Assembly (NCBI RefSeq): GCF_019263705.2 | Contig: NZ_JADQDK010000001.1 | Span: 434,001 to 498,000 of the forward strand | DNA length: 64,000 nt | Direction of reading: 5' to 3' | Source: Pseudonocardia abyssalis | Lineage (GTDB): Bacteria; Actinomycetota; Actinomycetes; Mycobacteriales; Pseudonocardiaceae | Shown: positions 35,075 to 44,115 of the stretch, piece after piece | How the letters are laid out: every line of letters starts with the position of its first letter | Position numbering within the stretch: the first letter of the stretch is position 1 | Translations under genes and position numbers: made by a program | Notes under the pieces: model-generated | Databases searched by the model: none | Seen by the model: the letters and a program-made list of their open reading frames with translations, nothing else | Told to the model about the DNA's origin: nothing

Positions 35075-36244
35075 TCAGCCGGCCGGCACGGCCTGACGCC
35101 GCAGCGCCCGCGGGTGCCTGCGGCCGTTCAGCCACCGGCCGAGCCAGGTGTCGCGCACCAGCAGGTCGTAGCTGAGCAGCAGCACGACGCCGGACCCGAC
35201 CCAGGTGACCGCGAGCTTGACCGGGATGGGCCAGGTCAGGTCGGCGAGCACGATCTCGATGCCGACCAGCAGGGGCAGGTGCAGCAGGTACATCCAGTAC
35301 GAGGCGTCGGCCAGGTACCGCACGGCGGGCCGCTCGCGGGTGAGGTGGCGGCTGCACAGGCCGACCAGACCGTAGGTCCACGTCCAGCCGGCCACGGCGG
35401 TCAGGACCGCCGCGGCCCACAGCGGCAGCGCGGCCGACCCCAGCAGGACGGCCGCGCTGAGCGCCACCGCGGCGACCAGGTGCGCCGGCCAGGTCGCGCC
35501 GAGGCGGGGCAGCGCCGCCGTGTGGCCGTGCAGGAACCAGCCGACGAGGAACGCGCCCAGGTAGGTGACGAGCGGGGCGACCTCCGGCAGGACCGTGAAC
35601 GGCTCGACGATCCCGCCCGCCGTGTGGCCCTGGACCAGCAGACCGGCCAGGTACGGCGCCGCCGCGAGCACGACGCCGAACGGCGACGCGAGCAGCGCAC
35701 CGGCCCGCCCGGACAGCCGCGAGACCCGGTCCGGCCCCACCACGCGCCGGGCCACCGCCCGGACCGCGACGGTGATCAGCACGCACTCCATCAGCACCAG
35801 GAGGAACCAGAGCTGTCCCGGGGTGAACGCGAGCAGCGGGGACGACACGTCCGTCGTCACCATCGCCGGGGCCTCGACGCCGCGCAGCTCGACGTTCACC
35901 CCGGCGAGGATCCCCAGCGAGAGCACCGCGACCGGCCAGAACGCCACCAGTGGCATAAGGATCCGCAGGGTCCGGTCCCGCAGGTAGGCGCCCGCGCCGC
36001 GGCGGTGCAGCACCATCCGGCCGAAGTAGCCGGCGAGCATCATGAACAGGACCATCCGGAACAGGTGGATGAGGACGAGGGGGGCGCCGACGGCCTCCGA
36101 CGTCTGCGAGTCGGTGACGAGCCAGAGCGCACCGGGGGCGAACGGGATCAGGGAGTGCAGGACGATCCCCAGGCCGAGGGCGGCGGCCCGCAGGGCGTCC
36201 AGGCCGTGCCGGCGGACGGGTCCGGACGTCGTGGCGGTGGTCAT
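35075..36244 (-). CDS. Acyltransferase 3 family membrane protein (OpgC/OafA-like)
   Basis: 389 residues from ATG 36244. About ten membrane spans. The N-terminal HGLDALRAAALGLGIVLHSL carries the conserved R and H of acyltransferase 3 proteins (R-x10-H); FMMLAGYFGRMVLHRRG and YLRDRTLRILMPLV follow. The C-terminal SYWMYLLHLPLLVGIE is also typical. Such proteins move acyl groups onto extracellular sugars or lipids. The size and N-terminus resemble the glucan-modifying OpgC group. The acceptor is unknown. Confidence 0.85.
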   Translation of the reverse strand: MTTATTSGPVRRHGLDALRAAALGLGIVLHSLIPFAPGALWLVTDSQTSEAVGAPLVLIHLFRMVLFMMLAGYFGRMVLHRRGAGAYLRDRTLRILMPLVAFWPVAVLSLGILAGVNVELRGVEAPAMVTTDVSSPLLAFTPGQLWFLLVLMECVLITVAVRAVARRVVGPDRVSRLSGRAGALLASPFGVVLAAAPYLAGLLVQGHTAGGIVEPFTVLPEVAPLVTYLGAFLVGWFLHGHTAALPRLGATWPAHLVAAVALSAAVLLGSAALPLWAAAVLTAVAGWTWTYGLVGLCSRHLTRERPAVRYLADASYWMYLLHLPLLVGIEIVLADLTWPIPVKLAVTWVGSGVVLLLSYDLLVRDTWLGRWLNGRRHPRALRRQAVPAG

Positions 36245-36517
36245 GACAGCGACGCTAGGCAGCGCCCGGCCCCCCGTCGTCCGACGTCCGGCCCCCCGGG
36301 GATCAACCCATCGACGGACCCGGGCACCCGGATGCCGGTGCAGGCGCGCCCGGGAGGCGCATGATGGGTCCATCCTCCGCCCCGGTCCCCGGCGGTCACC
36401 GATCCACACACGCCGGTCGCGCGGGACCCGTCGGACCGGCGGGAGCGGCGGCACCCGCATGCGCACCGGCCACGGACCATCCGCCCCGACACCGGCCGTG
36501 CAGGGGCGGGCGGGGTC

Positions 36518-37051
36518 GTGACGATCACGCGCATCGACGCCGGGGCCCTCGACGGACCGGCCCCCGGCGGCGACCTCGCCGGGGAGTCCGCAGCGCGGCA
36601 CCCCACCGCCGTCGGCGGTCGGCTCGACGCCTACCTGGGCAGGGTCGTGGATGCGCTGCGTGAGCACGGGGTTCTCGCCGGGGCCCCGCAGCGCACCGAC
36701 GCCACCCACCGGCTGGCCGGCACCGTCGTCCTCGACTGCACCGCCGTGCGCCTCGCCGCGTGGCACCGCGCCGCCCGGTCGAACCCGGAGCGGCAGTCCC
36801 TCGGCGGGGCGGTGCACCCGGCCCGCCCGTCGCCCGTGAGCGCGCTGTGGGACGAGCAGGAGGGCTGGTGCGTCGAGCTCGACGGCGACCCCGCCCGTCC
36901 GTCGCGGTGCTTCCTGCATCCCGACCTGCTCCCGGACGCGCAGACCGTCGCGGACTTCGTGGTCGGGCTCGCGCTGGGGCGCACCCTCGGAGCCGCCCAT
37001 CCCGTCGGCTCACCCCCGCCCGGTCGCCCGCACCTGCGTCTCGTGCGGTGA
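36518..37051 (+). CDS. DUF6292 family protein
   Basis: 177 residues from GTG 36518. The middle and C-terminal part shows the DUF6292 pattern: SALWDEQEGWCVELDGD followed by LLPDAQTVADFVVGLALG. The N-terminal 30 residues are low complexity. DUF6292 proteins are common in Pseudonocardiales, often near regulators, and have no known function. The gene stands alone, convergent with the phosphatase gene, 10 bases from its stop. Confidence 0.7.
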   Translation: MTITRIDAGALDGPAPGGDLAGESAARHPTAVGGRLDAYLGRVVDALREHGVLAGAPQRTDATHRLAGTVVLDCTAVRLAAWHRAARSNPERQSLGGAVHPARPSPVSALWDEQEGWCVELDGDPARPSRCFLHPDLLPDAQTVADFVVGLALGRTLGAAHPVGSPPPGRPHLRLVR

Positions 37052-37061
37052 CGGCCGCGGC

Positions 37062-38465
37062 CTACCCCGGGTCCGACCGTCGCGGGCGGTCCCGGGCGGT
37101 GGCCCGCGGGTCGGCGAGGACGACGACCACGCCGATGTCGTCGGTGGGCCGGTCCCCGGAGTACCGGTTCGCGGCGTCGACGAGGGCCCCGGCCAGGGCG
37201 TCGGCGCCGGCGCCGGGGGCGCACCGGGCGAGGGCCGCGGCCACGCCGGTCTCGTCGAACTGCTCGGCGCCGACGGCGCTGCGGGCCTCGGTGACGCCGT
37301 CGGTGTGCAGGACCAGTGCGTCGCCCGCCGCGAGGAGCGCGGTCTGTCGCGCGACGACCGACTCCCGGAGGATGCCCAGCACCCGACCGCCGCCGGCGAG
37401 CGGCTCCACGGATCCGTCGGCGCGGCGCACGAACGCGGGCGGGTGGCCGGCGCAGGCCATCGCCACCAGCCACGAACCGGGTGGCGTCCCCGCCGGCCGG
37501 GTGAAGGTCGCGTAGAGGGCGGTGACGAAGCTCGCGCGGCCGTCGAACCAGACGTGCAGGACCTCGTTGAGGGTGTGCAGCACGCGGACCGGGTCGGACT
37601 CGGTGTGCGCGACGGTCCGCAGGGCGGACCGGGCCATCGCCGTGGTCCGGGCGGCGGGCGCGCCCTTGCCGCAGACGTCGCCGATCACGACGCCGAAGCC
37701 CCCGTCGACCGGGACGACGTCGTAGAAGTCGCCCATCACCTCGACGCCGGTGCCGCCGGGCCGGAACCGGGCGCCGACCACGACCCCGTCCATGCGGGGC
37801 GGATGGGCGGGCAGGAGGCTCTGCTGCAGGGTCGCGGCGAGCTCCGCGGCCTCGGTGGCGTGCCGGTCGGCCTGTTCCGCGTGGAGGTCGGCCAGCGCGG
37901 CGTGGTGGTCCGCCTCCTGCAGGGCGAGGCGCAGCGCGATCTCGCCGCCCGCTGCGAGGGCCAGCGTCCGGAGCGTCTCCAGGTGCAGCTCGGTCCAGTG
38001 CCGGACGACGCCGTCCATCGCGCACAGGTTGCCCAGTACGCGGCCGGCCGGGTCGAGCACGGGCACCCCGACCCAGGACGCGGCCCCGAAGTCGTGGATC
38101 TGCCGGAGGTCGCGCAGGCGCGGGTCCAGGCTGACGTCGGGTGTGCAGACCTCCGCACCGGTGTCGATCACGAACCGGCAGGCGGCGTCCTCGATCGGTG
38201 ACTCGTAGGTCCCGCCGAGCAGCGACGGGTCCGGTGCGCCCTTGAGGACCGACCGCACGTCGTCGACGACGGTGAGGGCGACCATCGGCGTACCGAGGAC
38301 GATGGCGGCCAGCCGGGTGAGCCGGTTGAACGCCTCCTCCGGCCCGGTCTCGAGGAGCCCGCTCGTGCGGACCGCGGCGACGCGGTCGGCGGAGTGCACC
38401 CCGGCTCCCGGTGGGTTCTCGGGGGCAGGTCGGTGGTGGGGCTGTCGAACACTGCTCGCCGGCAC
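37062..38465 (-). CDS. GAF domain / PP2C-type SpoIIE phosphatase
   Basis: 467 residues from GTG 38465, which has AGGGGGT about seven bases upstream; the frame continues upstream as arginine/proline-rich noise. A GAF domain covers roughly residues 45-190 (TRLAAIVLGTPMVALTVVDD, FVIDTGAEVCTPDVSLDPRL, GNLCAMDGV). A coiled coil (HHAALADLHAEQADRHA) leads to the PP2C SpoIIE domain from about residue 235: GVEVMGDFYDVVPVDGGFGV, IGDVCGKGAPAA, MACAGHPPAFVRR and LHTDGVTEAR, with the metal aspartates in place. These enzymes dephosphorylate anti-sigma factor antagonists in partner-switching. The signal sensed by the GAF domain is unknown. Confidence 0.9.
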   Translation of the reverse strand: MPASSVRQPHHRPAPENPPGAGVHSADRVAAVRTSGLLETGPEEAFNRLTRLAAIVLGTPMVALTVVDDVRSVLKGAPDPSLLGGTYESPIEDAACRFVIDTGAEVCTPDVSLDPRLRDLRQIHDFGAASWVGVPVLDPAGRVLGNLCAMDGVVRHWTELHLETLRTLALAAGGEIALRLALQEADHHAALADLHAEQADRHATEAAELAATLQQSLLPAHPPRMDGVVVGARFRPGGTGVEVMGDFYDVVPVDGGFGVVIGDVCGKGAPAARTTAMARSALRTVAHTESDPVRVLHTLNEVLHVWFDGRASFVTALYATFTRPAGTPPGSWLVAMACAGHPPAFVRRADGSVEPLAGGGRVLGILRESVVARQTALLAAGDALVLHTDGVTEARSAVGAEQFDETGVAAALARCAPGAGADALAGALVDAANRYSGDRPTDDIGVVVVLADPRATARDRPRRSDPG

Positions 38466-38862
38466 GGTGGCACCCCCTGGGTGAACGTGGGTGGGGTCAC
38501 GGACGACCCCCGGAACGGTACGCGCCCGTGGCCCCGCCGGTCGCCGGCACACACAGCTGACCGGACCGGGGTGCGACGTGGTGAGGTGTGGGTGCGGATC
38601 GCCGGGGTGTCGAACGGGTGGAGCCGGCACCGCTGGGCCTGCGGGGACGTGGCGATGCAGGACATCCGGTACACACGCGAACCGCGACCACGGGACCCGG
38701 CGCCGCGGCACGCACGCATCACCCCTGCGCGGCGACGCGCCGGTCGGGGTGGGGAAGGCAGCTTCCCGGTATGACCGGCGACGGGTGGTGCGACCTCCGT
38801 CGGCGTCACCGTGGCGATCATCGGGGCGGCGTGGGCGAACGGGAGGGCGGGTCGGTGCCGGG
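38466..38862. other. Non-coding stretch, nothing recognised
   Basis: This 397-bp gap upstream of the phosphatase gene holds only short GC-rich open frames with arginine-rich translations and no ribosome-binding site. No hairpin, repeat or clear promoter stands out. Confidence 0.5.
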
Positions 38863-39237
38863 TCAGGCCCGGGCCCGTCCGGCACGCCGCAGGGTGAACG
38901 CCGCGAGCCGGACGGTCAGCGCGTCGACCACGAAGCCGCCGATCCGCCACGCGTCGAGCGGATCGGCGGCCGGGCTGCCGATCCCCAGCAGCGGCAGGAT
39001 CAGCGGCAGCGCGAACCACCCCACTCCGACGACCCCGGCCACGGCGGCCACGACCAGCAGTTCGGGGCGGGGGTCCGCGACCAGTGCGACGGCCCCGACG
39101 AGAGCCACCGCGGCCAGGGCGAACGCGAGCACGGCGATCGCGCCGTCGGTGCGGAGCCCGATCGCGAGGTGGACGACCCCGGCGACGGCCCAGGTGGCCG
39201 CGACGACGGTGGAACCACCACGGGGGACAGCGGGCAT
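38863..39237 (-). CDS. Small membrane protein of unknown function
   Basis: 124 residues from ATG 39237 with GGAGGAG nine to ten bases upstream. Four hydrophobic spans are visible: VVAATWAVAGVVHLAIGL, AVLAFALAAVALVGAVALV, LLVVAAVAGVVGVGWFALPL, and a weaker one around WRIGGFVVDALTV. The C-terminus is basic (LRRAGRARA). No family was recognised. It lies 80 bases downstream of the metal ATPase gene on the same strand and could be part of that unit, but this is inference. Confidence 0.65.
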   Translation of the reverse strand: MPAVPRGGSTVVAATWAVAGVVHLAIGLRTDGAIAVLAFALAAVALVGAVALVADPRPELLVVAAVAGVVGVGWFALPLILPLLGIGSPAADPLDAWRIGGFVVDALTVRLAAFTLRRAGRARA

Positions 39238-39316
39238 GATCGGGATCTCCTCCGGGGACCGTCCGGGGGGTTTCTCCGGCGCCCCGAGGGTAGCCGGTGG
39301 CGTGCGGTGGGTCCGG

Positions 39317-41455
39317 TCACCGCCGACCGGGGACACGGTCGCCGGCCCGGACCGGATCCGGTGCCTGGAGGCGCGCACGGGCTCCGGCCTCCGGCGGCGG
39401 GCAACACCCGTCGGTGCAGCCCCCGTCGGCGGGGGTGTCGGTGGGCGCCGCGGCCGCAGCGGCGGGCAGGGTGAGGTGCGTGCGCCGCCCGGCGCGCACG
39501 CCGTTGGCGATGACGAGGACCTCGGCCAGCTCGTGCGCGGCGACGACGGCGGCGAGCCCGAGCACGCCGGACGCGGCCAGCGGCACGAGGGTGAGCAGGA
39601 TGACGCCCGACATCGCCAGGTTCTGCACCATGATGCGGCGGGCCCGGCGGGCGTGGGCCAGCGCGGCGGGCAGGTGCCGCAGGTCCTCGCCCATCAGTGC
39701 GACGTCGGCGGCCTCGATCGCGACGTCGGTGCCCATCGCGCCCATGGCGATGCCGCTGTCGGCGGTGGCGAGCGCGGGGGCGTCGTTGATGCCGTCCCCG
39801 ACCATCGCGACGGGTCCGCGCAGCTCCGTGACGATCCGCGCCTTGTCCTCGGGGCGCAGGTCGGCGTGCACGTCGGTGATCCCGGCGTCGTGCGCGAGCG
39901 CGTCGGCGGTGCGCCGGTTGTCGCCGGTGAGCATCGCGACCCGCAGGCCCGCACCGCGCAGTGCGGCGACGACGGCGGGGGCCTCGGGGCGCAGCTCGTC
40001 ACGGACGGCGACGGCGCCGAGCAGTGCGCCGTCGTGCTCGACGAGCACGACGGTGGCGCCCGCGCCCTGCAGTTCGGCGACCCGCGCGGCGAGCGGGCCC
40101 GCGTCGAGGAAGCCGGGGCGGCCGAGCCGGGCGGGCCGGCCGTCGACGGTGCCGGTGAGGCCGGCGCCGGGGACGGCCTCGACGCCGTCGGCGGTGTCCT
40201 GCCCGGGGGTGTCCTGCCCGGGGGTGCCGTGCCCGGGGGTGCCGTGCCCGGGGGTGCCGTGCCCGGGGGTGCCGTACCCGGGGGTGCCGTACCCGGGGGT
40301 GGCGGCCAGGATCGCGGCCGCGAGCGGGTGCTCGCTGCGCGACTCCAGCGCCGCGGCCACCTCCAGCACGCGTGCGCGTGCGACACCGTCGATGGCGACG
40401 ACGTCGATGACGGCGGGGTGGTTGCGGGTCAGGGTCCCGGTCTTGTCCAGCGCCACCGCGCGGATCCGGCCGAGGGCCTCCAGCGCGGCGCCGCCCTTGA
40501 TCAGCACCCCGGAGCGGCCGGCGGCGCCGATGGCGGCGAACACCGTGACCGGCACCGAGATCGCGAACGCGCACGGCGCCGCGGCGACGAGCACGACCAG
40601 TGCGCGCTCGGTCCAGACCGCGGGGTCGCCGAGCAGGCTCCCGACCACGGCGATCGCGGCGGCCAGGACCATCACGCCCGGGACGAGCGGGCGCGCGATG
40701 CGTTCGGCGAGCCGCTGGCTCGACCCCTTGCGCTCCTGCGCCTCCTCGACGATGTGCACGATCCGGGCCAGTGAGTTGGACTCGGCCCGAGCGGTGACCT
40801 CGACCTCGAGTGCGCCGTTGCCGTTGATCGACCCGGCGAAGACCGCGGCGCCGGGCCCGGCCTCGACGGGCACCGACTCGCCGGTGATCGCGGAGACGTC
40901 CAGCGCGCTGCGGCCGCTGCGCACCGTGCCGTCGGTGGCGACGCGTTCACCGGGCCGGACCACCAGCACGTCGCCGAGCTCGAGGTCGGCTGGGGAGACG
41001 TCGGTCCCGATGTCGCCGCGGAGAACGGTGGCGCGCTCGGGGACGAGCGAGAGCAGCGCGCGCAGGCTGCGCCGGCTGCGGTCCAGCGAGTAGGACTCCA
41101 GCGCCTCGGAGATCGAGAACAGGAACGCCAGCCCGGCGGCTTCGCCGACCTCGCCGAGCACCACCGCGCCGATCGCGGCGATCGTCATCAGCGTTCCGAC
41201 GCCGAGGCGCCCGGTCAGCAGTGCGCGCAGCGACTGGGGGACGAAGGTGGCGCCGCCGACGAGCAGCGCGCCGCCGAGCAGCACGAGCGAGACGGCGTCG
41301 GATCCCCACCGCGCGGCGACGAGCCCGGCCGCCAGCAGCATGCCGGAGACGGCCGCGGCCCGCACGGCCCGTAGCCGCCAGAACGCCTCCTGCGGCTCGT
41401 CGGGGCGGCCTCGGGCCGGCGGGGTCGGCTCCCCGCCGCAGCAGACGTCACCCAC
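39317..41455 (-). CDS. Heavy-metal P1B-type ATPase, APC variant, with pentapeptide VNTR
   Basis: 712 residues from GTG 41455, overlapping the ArsR stop. Landmarks: cysteine-rich N-terminus (DVCCGGE), actuator ITGESVPVEAG, TM motif VAAAPCAFAISVPV, phosphorylation DKTGTLTRNHP, SEHPLAAAI, and GDGINDAPALATAD. The usual CPC is replaced by APC. The last core helix has AAHELAEVLVIANG, which resembles the HE motif of P1B-4 pumps for Co, Ni or Zn. The N-domain carries a seven-fold TPGxx insertion. The C-terminal GGCTDGCCPPPE may bind metal. Role: metal export across the inner membrane. The fused CadC-like sensor gene in front supports Zn/Cd/Co detoxification. Confidence 0.93.
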   Translation of the reverse strand: MGDVCCGGEPTPPARGRPDEPQEAFWRLRAVRAAAVSGMLLAAGLVAARWGSDAVSLVLLGGALLVGGATFVPQSLRALLTGRLGVGTLMTIAAIGAVVLGEVGEAAGLAFLFSISEALESYSLDRSRRSLRALLSLVPERATVLRGDIGTDVSPADLELGDVLVVRPGERVATDGTVRSGRSALDVSAITGESVPVEAGPGAAVFAGSINGNGALEVEVTARAESNSLARIVHIVEEAQERKGSSQRLAERIARPLVPGVMVLAAAIAVVGSLLGDPAVWTERALVVLVAAAPCAFAISVPVTVFAAIGAAGRSGVLIKGGAALEALGRIRAVALDKTGTLTRNHPAVIDVVAIDGVARARVLEVAAALESRSEHPLAAAILAATPGYGTPGYGTPGHGTPGHGTPGHGTPGQDTPGQDTADGVEAVPGAGLTGTVDGRPARLGRPGFLDAGPLAARVAELQGAGATVVLVEHDGALLGAVAVRDELRPEAPAVVAALRGAGLRVAMLTGDNRRTADALAHDAGITDVHADLRPEDKARIVTELRGPVAMVGDGINDAPALATADSGIAMGAMGTDVAIEAADVALMGEDLRHLPAALAHARRARRIMVQNLAMSGVILLTLVPLAASGVLGLAAVVAAHELAEVLVIANGVRAGRRTHLTLPAAAAAAPTDTPADGGCTDGCCPPPEAGARARLQAPDPVRAGDRVPGRR
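40196..40300 (-). repeat. 15-bp coding VNTR in the P-type ATPase
   Basis: Seven units of 15 bases (for example GCCGTGCCCGGGGGT) start at 40196 and run without gaps to 40300. They encode TPGYG, TPGHG and TPGQD pentapeptides in the ATPase nucleotide-binding domain. The period is a multiple of three, so copy changes keep the frame. Confidence 0.9.
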
Positions 41456-41807
41456 CGGTACCCACCTCCAGGTCGGTGCCGAGGACGGCGGTGAGCAGTG
41501 CCCCGCCGAGCGGGGTCAGCCGGTACATCACGAGCTTCCCGTCGCGCCGGGACACGGCGAGCCCGGCCGTGCGCAGCAGCCGTACGTGGTGCGAGACGAG
41601 GTTCTGCGCGAGCCCGCACACCCACGCGAGATCGCAGACGCACAGCTCCGACCCCAGAGCCAGCGCCGAGGCGACCCGCAGCCGCGTCGGATCACCCAGG
41701 GCCCGTGCGCGCGCGGCCGCGGCCGTCGGCTCCTCCGGCATCCGGGACCGGACCTCCTCGGCGTGGGGGAGGTCCAGACACAGCAGCTCGCACTCGTCGC
41801 GGGTCAC
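41448..41807 (-). CDS. ArsR/SmtB family metal sensor, CadC-like
   Basis: 119 residues from GTG 41807. The winged helix has ALGDPTRLRVASALA, then ELCVCDLAWVCGLAQ and SHHVRLLRTAGLAVSRRDGK. The cysteines match Staphylococcus CadC: two near the N-terminus (DECELLCLD) and the CVC pair in the recognition region. CadC senses Cd, Pb and Zn and leaves DNA when these bind. A third cysteine (WVC) is extra. The stop overlaps the ATPase start by eight bases, so sensor and pump form one operon, and the sensor most likely represses both through the site at 41814-41832. Confidence 0.93.
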   Translation of the reverse strand: MTRDECELLCLDLPHAEEVRSRMPEEPTAAAARARALGDPTRLRVASALALGSELCVCDLAWVCGLAQNLVSHHVRLLRTAGLAVSRRDGKLVMYRLTPLGGALLTAVLGTDLEVGTGG

Positions 41808-41813
41808 ATCGAC

Positions 41814-41832
41814 AATCTAACGTATGTTGATT
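41814..41832. promoter_or_regulatory. Probable operator of the CadC-like sensor
   Basis: AATC (41814-41817) and GATT (41829-41832) are inverted arms around an AT-rich 11-base centre, in an otherwise GC-rich region. The site lies just upstream of the GTG start on the minus strand, in the place expected for CadC-type repression. The symmetry is imperfect. Confidence 0.5.
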
Positions 41833-42090
41833 CGATCGGGTGGACGCGCGGGACGCGGTCGGCGACACCGCCCCCCGGCGAGCGCCGCCGGGTGAGCGTG
41901 CGCACCCGGGCCCACGGTCCCGCCCGGCTACCGGGCCGGCGTGGCCTGACGTGGGTCCTGCCCGGCGCGACGGCGGCCTGCGGGGCCGGACCGGTCGTGC
42001 CGGCGGAGGAGGTCGTCGACAGCACGCCCGACATCGCCGCGCTGCTGACCCGCCTCCGTCCCGGACCCGCGGACGTCGCCGACGTCGTCA

Positions 42091-42173
42091 CCGCCGACAC
42101 CGTCGTCGCGGCCGACTTCACCGCCGACACCGTCGTCGCGGCCGACTTCACCGCCGACACCGTCGTCGCGGCC
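42091..42173. repeat. 30-bp perfect tandem repeat in a gene-free gap
   Basis: Two full identical 30-base units (42091-42120, 42121-42150) and a 23-base partial third follow one another. The whole 41833-42208 gap (376 bp) has no convincing gene. On plus the repeats would encode TADTVVAADF blocks in a frame that lacks a good start and runs into the next gene, so I do not call a CDS. Confidence 0.85.
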
Positions 42174-42208
42174 GTCCGGCACGACGACGGCCACACCACT
42201 GACGCCGC

Positions 42209-43152
42209 TCAGGCCAGGCAGGTCAGCGGCCTCCCCCCGTTGTGGGTGACCATGTCGCCCAGCGCCGCCATCACGTCGACCGGGACGCCGCGCCCGCCGC
42301 CGTCGAGCTCGGCGTAGGCGCGGTGCAGGTTCCCGACGATCCGCTCCGCGTCCGGCCAGTCGGCGAACCGGCCCAGGTCGGTGTCGCGGGCCGCCTGCAG
42401 CGGGGTGAGCCCGGCCGCACGCCCCCGCTCGGCCACGTCGAGCACGAAGCGCAGGTAGTCCAGGGTGGCGTCGAGCGGGGCGCGGTCGTGGAAGACCGGA
42501 CCGTGGCCGGGCACGGTCGTGGCCGCGCCCAGCGGTGCCACCACGTTCTCCAGGACGTCGATCGCGCCGACCACCGAGCCCATGAGCAGGAACGGCGTGC
42601 CGCCGTTGAAGATCAGGTCGCCGCAGAACAGCGTGGACCGCTCGGGGAACCACACCAGTGAGTCGTTGGTGGTGTGCGCGGCGGTCCCGACGTGCCGGAC
42701 CTCGGCGCGCAGGTCGCCGACGTGCAGCGTCACGCCGTCGGCGAAGGTCAGGAAGGGCGGGTCGAGCGGGAGCGAGCCCCACTCCGGGTGGTCCCAGAAC
42801 GGGAGCTCCCGCGGCGGCCCGAACGCGATCATCTCGTCGCGGGCGCGCTCGTGGGCGACGATCGTGGCAGCGCCGAACAGGGCGTTGCCCAGGTGTGGTC
42901 GCCGTGGTGGTGGGTGTTCACCAGCGTCCGGACGGGGGCGGAGGTCACCGAGGTGATGGCGTCGACGAAGGCGCGGGTGCGGCGCTCGGTGGAGCAGGAG
43001 TCCACGGCGACCACCCCCTGCGGGCCCACCGCGAAGCCGGTGTTGTTGATCCACCACGTCCCGTCCGGCTGGACGTAGGCGAAGATCCCGTCCGAGACCT
43101 CCTCCAGCCGGGGTGGCCCGGGCACGGTGACGTCATGGGAGTGCGCGCTCAC
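42209..43152 (-). pseudogene. Metallo-beta-lactamase-fold hydrolase, broken by a one-base frameshift
   Basis: From GTG 43152 the protein reads LEEVSDGIFAYVQPDGTWW and on to VNTHHHGDHTW, the metal-binding HxHxDH motif. The next residues expected are GNALFGAATIVAHERARDEM, but these lie in another frame that then runs to 42209 with HVGTAAHTTNDSLVWFPE, FCGDLIFNGGTPF and VPGHGPVF. Adding one G to the short G run complementary to 42888-42890 would restore one 315-residue protein. All metal ligands are present across the two pieces. Family role: hydrolysis of an ester, thioester or lactone. It overlaps the FAH stop by four bases. It could be a true pseudogene or a sequencing error. Confidence 0.8.
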
Positions 43153-44063
43153 GCGAGGTCCTTCCGCAGCGGGCGCACGGCGGCGCCCTCGATGATCGGG
43201 GCGTCGACGGCGCCCAGGCCGTCGACCTCGAGGCGGACGCGGTCGCCGGGGCGCAACCAGGGGAACGCGTCGGCCCCGTGGACGCGGGAGAGTTCGAGGA
43301 TGCAGCCCGTGCCGACGGTCCCGCTGCCGATCAGGTCACCGGGGACGACGCGGGTGCCGCGCGAGGCGTAGGCGATCATCTCGCCGAAGCTCCAGTGCAG
43401 GGCGTCGAGGCGGCCCGCGCTGTAGGGCTTCCCGTTGACCGACGCGGTCATCGCCGCGGCCGCGGGCAGCTCGTCGGGGGTGAGCATCCACGGCCCGCAG
43501 CTCGACGCCGAGTCCTTGCCCTTCGCGGGGCCGAGGTTGAGCTTCATCTCCTCGCCCTGCAGGTCCCGGGCGCTCCAGTCGCAGAACACCAGGTAGCCGG
43601 CGACGTGGTCGAGTGCCTCCTCCGGGCTCAGATCCGCCCCCTCCCGCCCGATGACGGCTGCCACTTCGAGCTCGTAGTCGAACGCGGCGCTGCCGGGGGA
43701 GATCGCCACCGGCTCGTGCGGGCCGCGCAGGGCCGCGGGGTTGGTGAAGTAGAAGACGGGCTGGCGGTACCACAGCGGGTCGACCGTGAGCCCGATCGCG
43801 GCGCTGGCCGTGACCACGTGCTCCTCGAACGCCATGAAGTCGCGGACCGACGGCGGGCGCGGCACCGGGGCCAGCAGCGTCACCGTCGCCGGGTCGACGG
43901 CCGGGCCGGTGAGCGCGTCGTCCGCGGCCGCGCGCAGCCGCGTGCCGTCGTCGCCCAGCAGGTCGACCAGCGCGGTGCCCGCGGGCGCGGGATGCAGGTG
44001 GTCGCCCTCCCACACCGCCGCGCGGACGGTGCCGTCGGCCTCGGCGTAGCTGCTCCAGCGCAT
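43149..44063 (-). CDS. Fumarylacetoacetate hydrolase family protein
   Basis: 304 residues from ATG 44063. It shows FMAFEEHVVTASAAIGL, the FAH metal-binding region AFDYELEVAAVIGREGADL, FCDWSARDLQGEEMKLNLG and GPAKGKDSASSCGPW, then GDLIGSGTVGTGCILEL. This larger subtype (with KGKDSA) is like fumarylacetoacetase and ureidoglycolate-lyase-like enzymes rather than the short type at 54751. It probably cleaves an acylpyruvate-like substrate with Mg. It is co-transcribed with the broken hydrolase (4-base overlap). A LysR gene follows 52 bases beyond its start. Confidence 0.85.
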   Translation of the reverse strand: MRWSSYAEADGTVRAAVWEGDHLHPAPAGTALVDLLGDDGTRLRAAADDALTGPAVDPATVTLLAPVPRPPSVRDFMAFEEHVVTASAAIGLTVDPLWYRQPVFYFTNPAALRGPHEPVAISPGSAAFDYELEVAAVIGREGADLSPEEALDHVAGYLVFCDWSARDLQGEEMKLNLGPAKGKDSASSCGPWMLTPDELPAAAAMTASVNGKPYSAGRLDALHWSFGEMIAYASRGTRVVPGDLIGSGTVGTGCILELSRVHGADAFPWLRPGDRVRLEVDGLGAVDAPIIEGAAVRPLRKDLA

Positions 44064-44115
44064 CGGGCTCCCCTCGTCATCGGCCGCCCAGTGTGCCCCG
44101 GGACGGCCCCGCCGA

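Noticed and set aside
38588..40774. 728-residue plus frame over the phosphatase-ATPase region
   Set aside because: Low-complexity shadow opposite the metal ATPase.
41833..42317. Possible small gene across the 30-bp repeats
   Set aside because: No good start or ribosome-binding site, and it runs into the opposite-strand hydrolase; kept only as a repeat.
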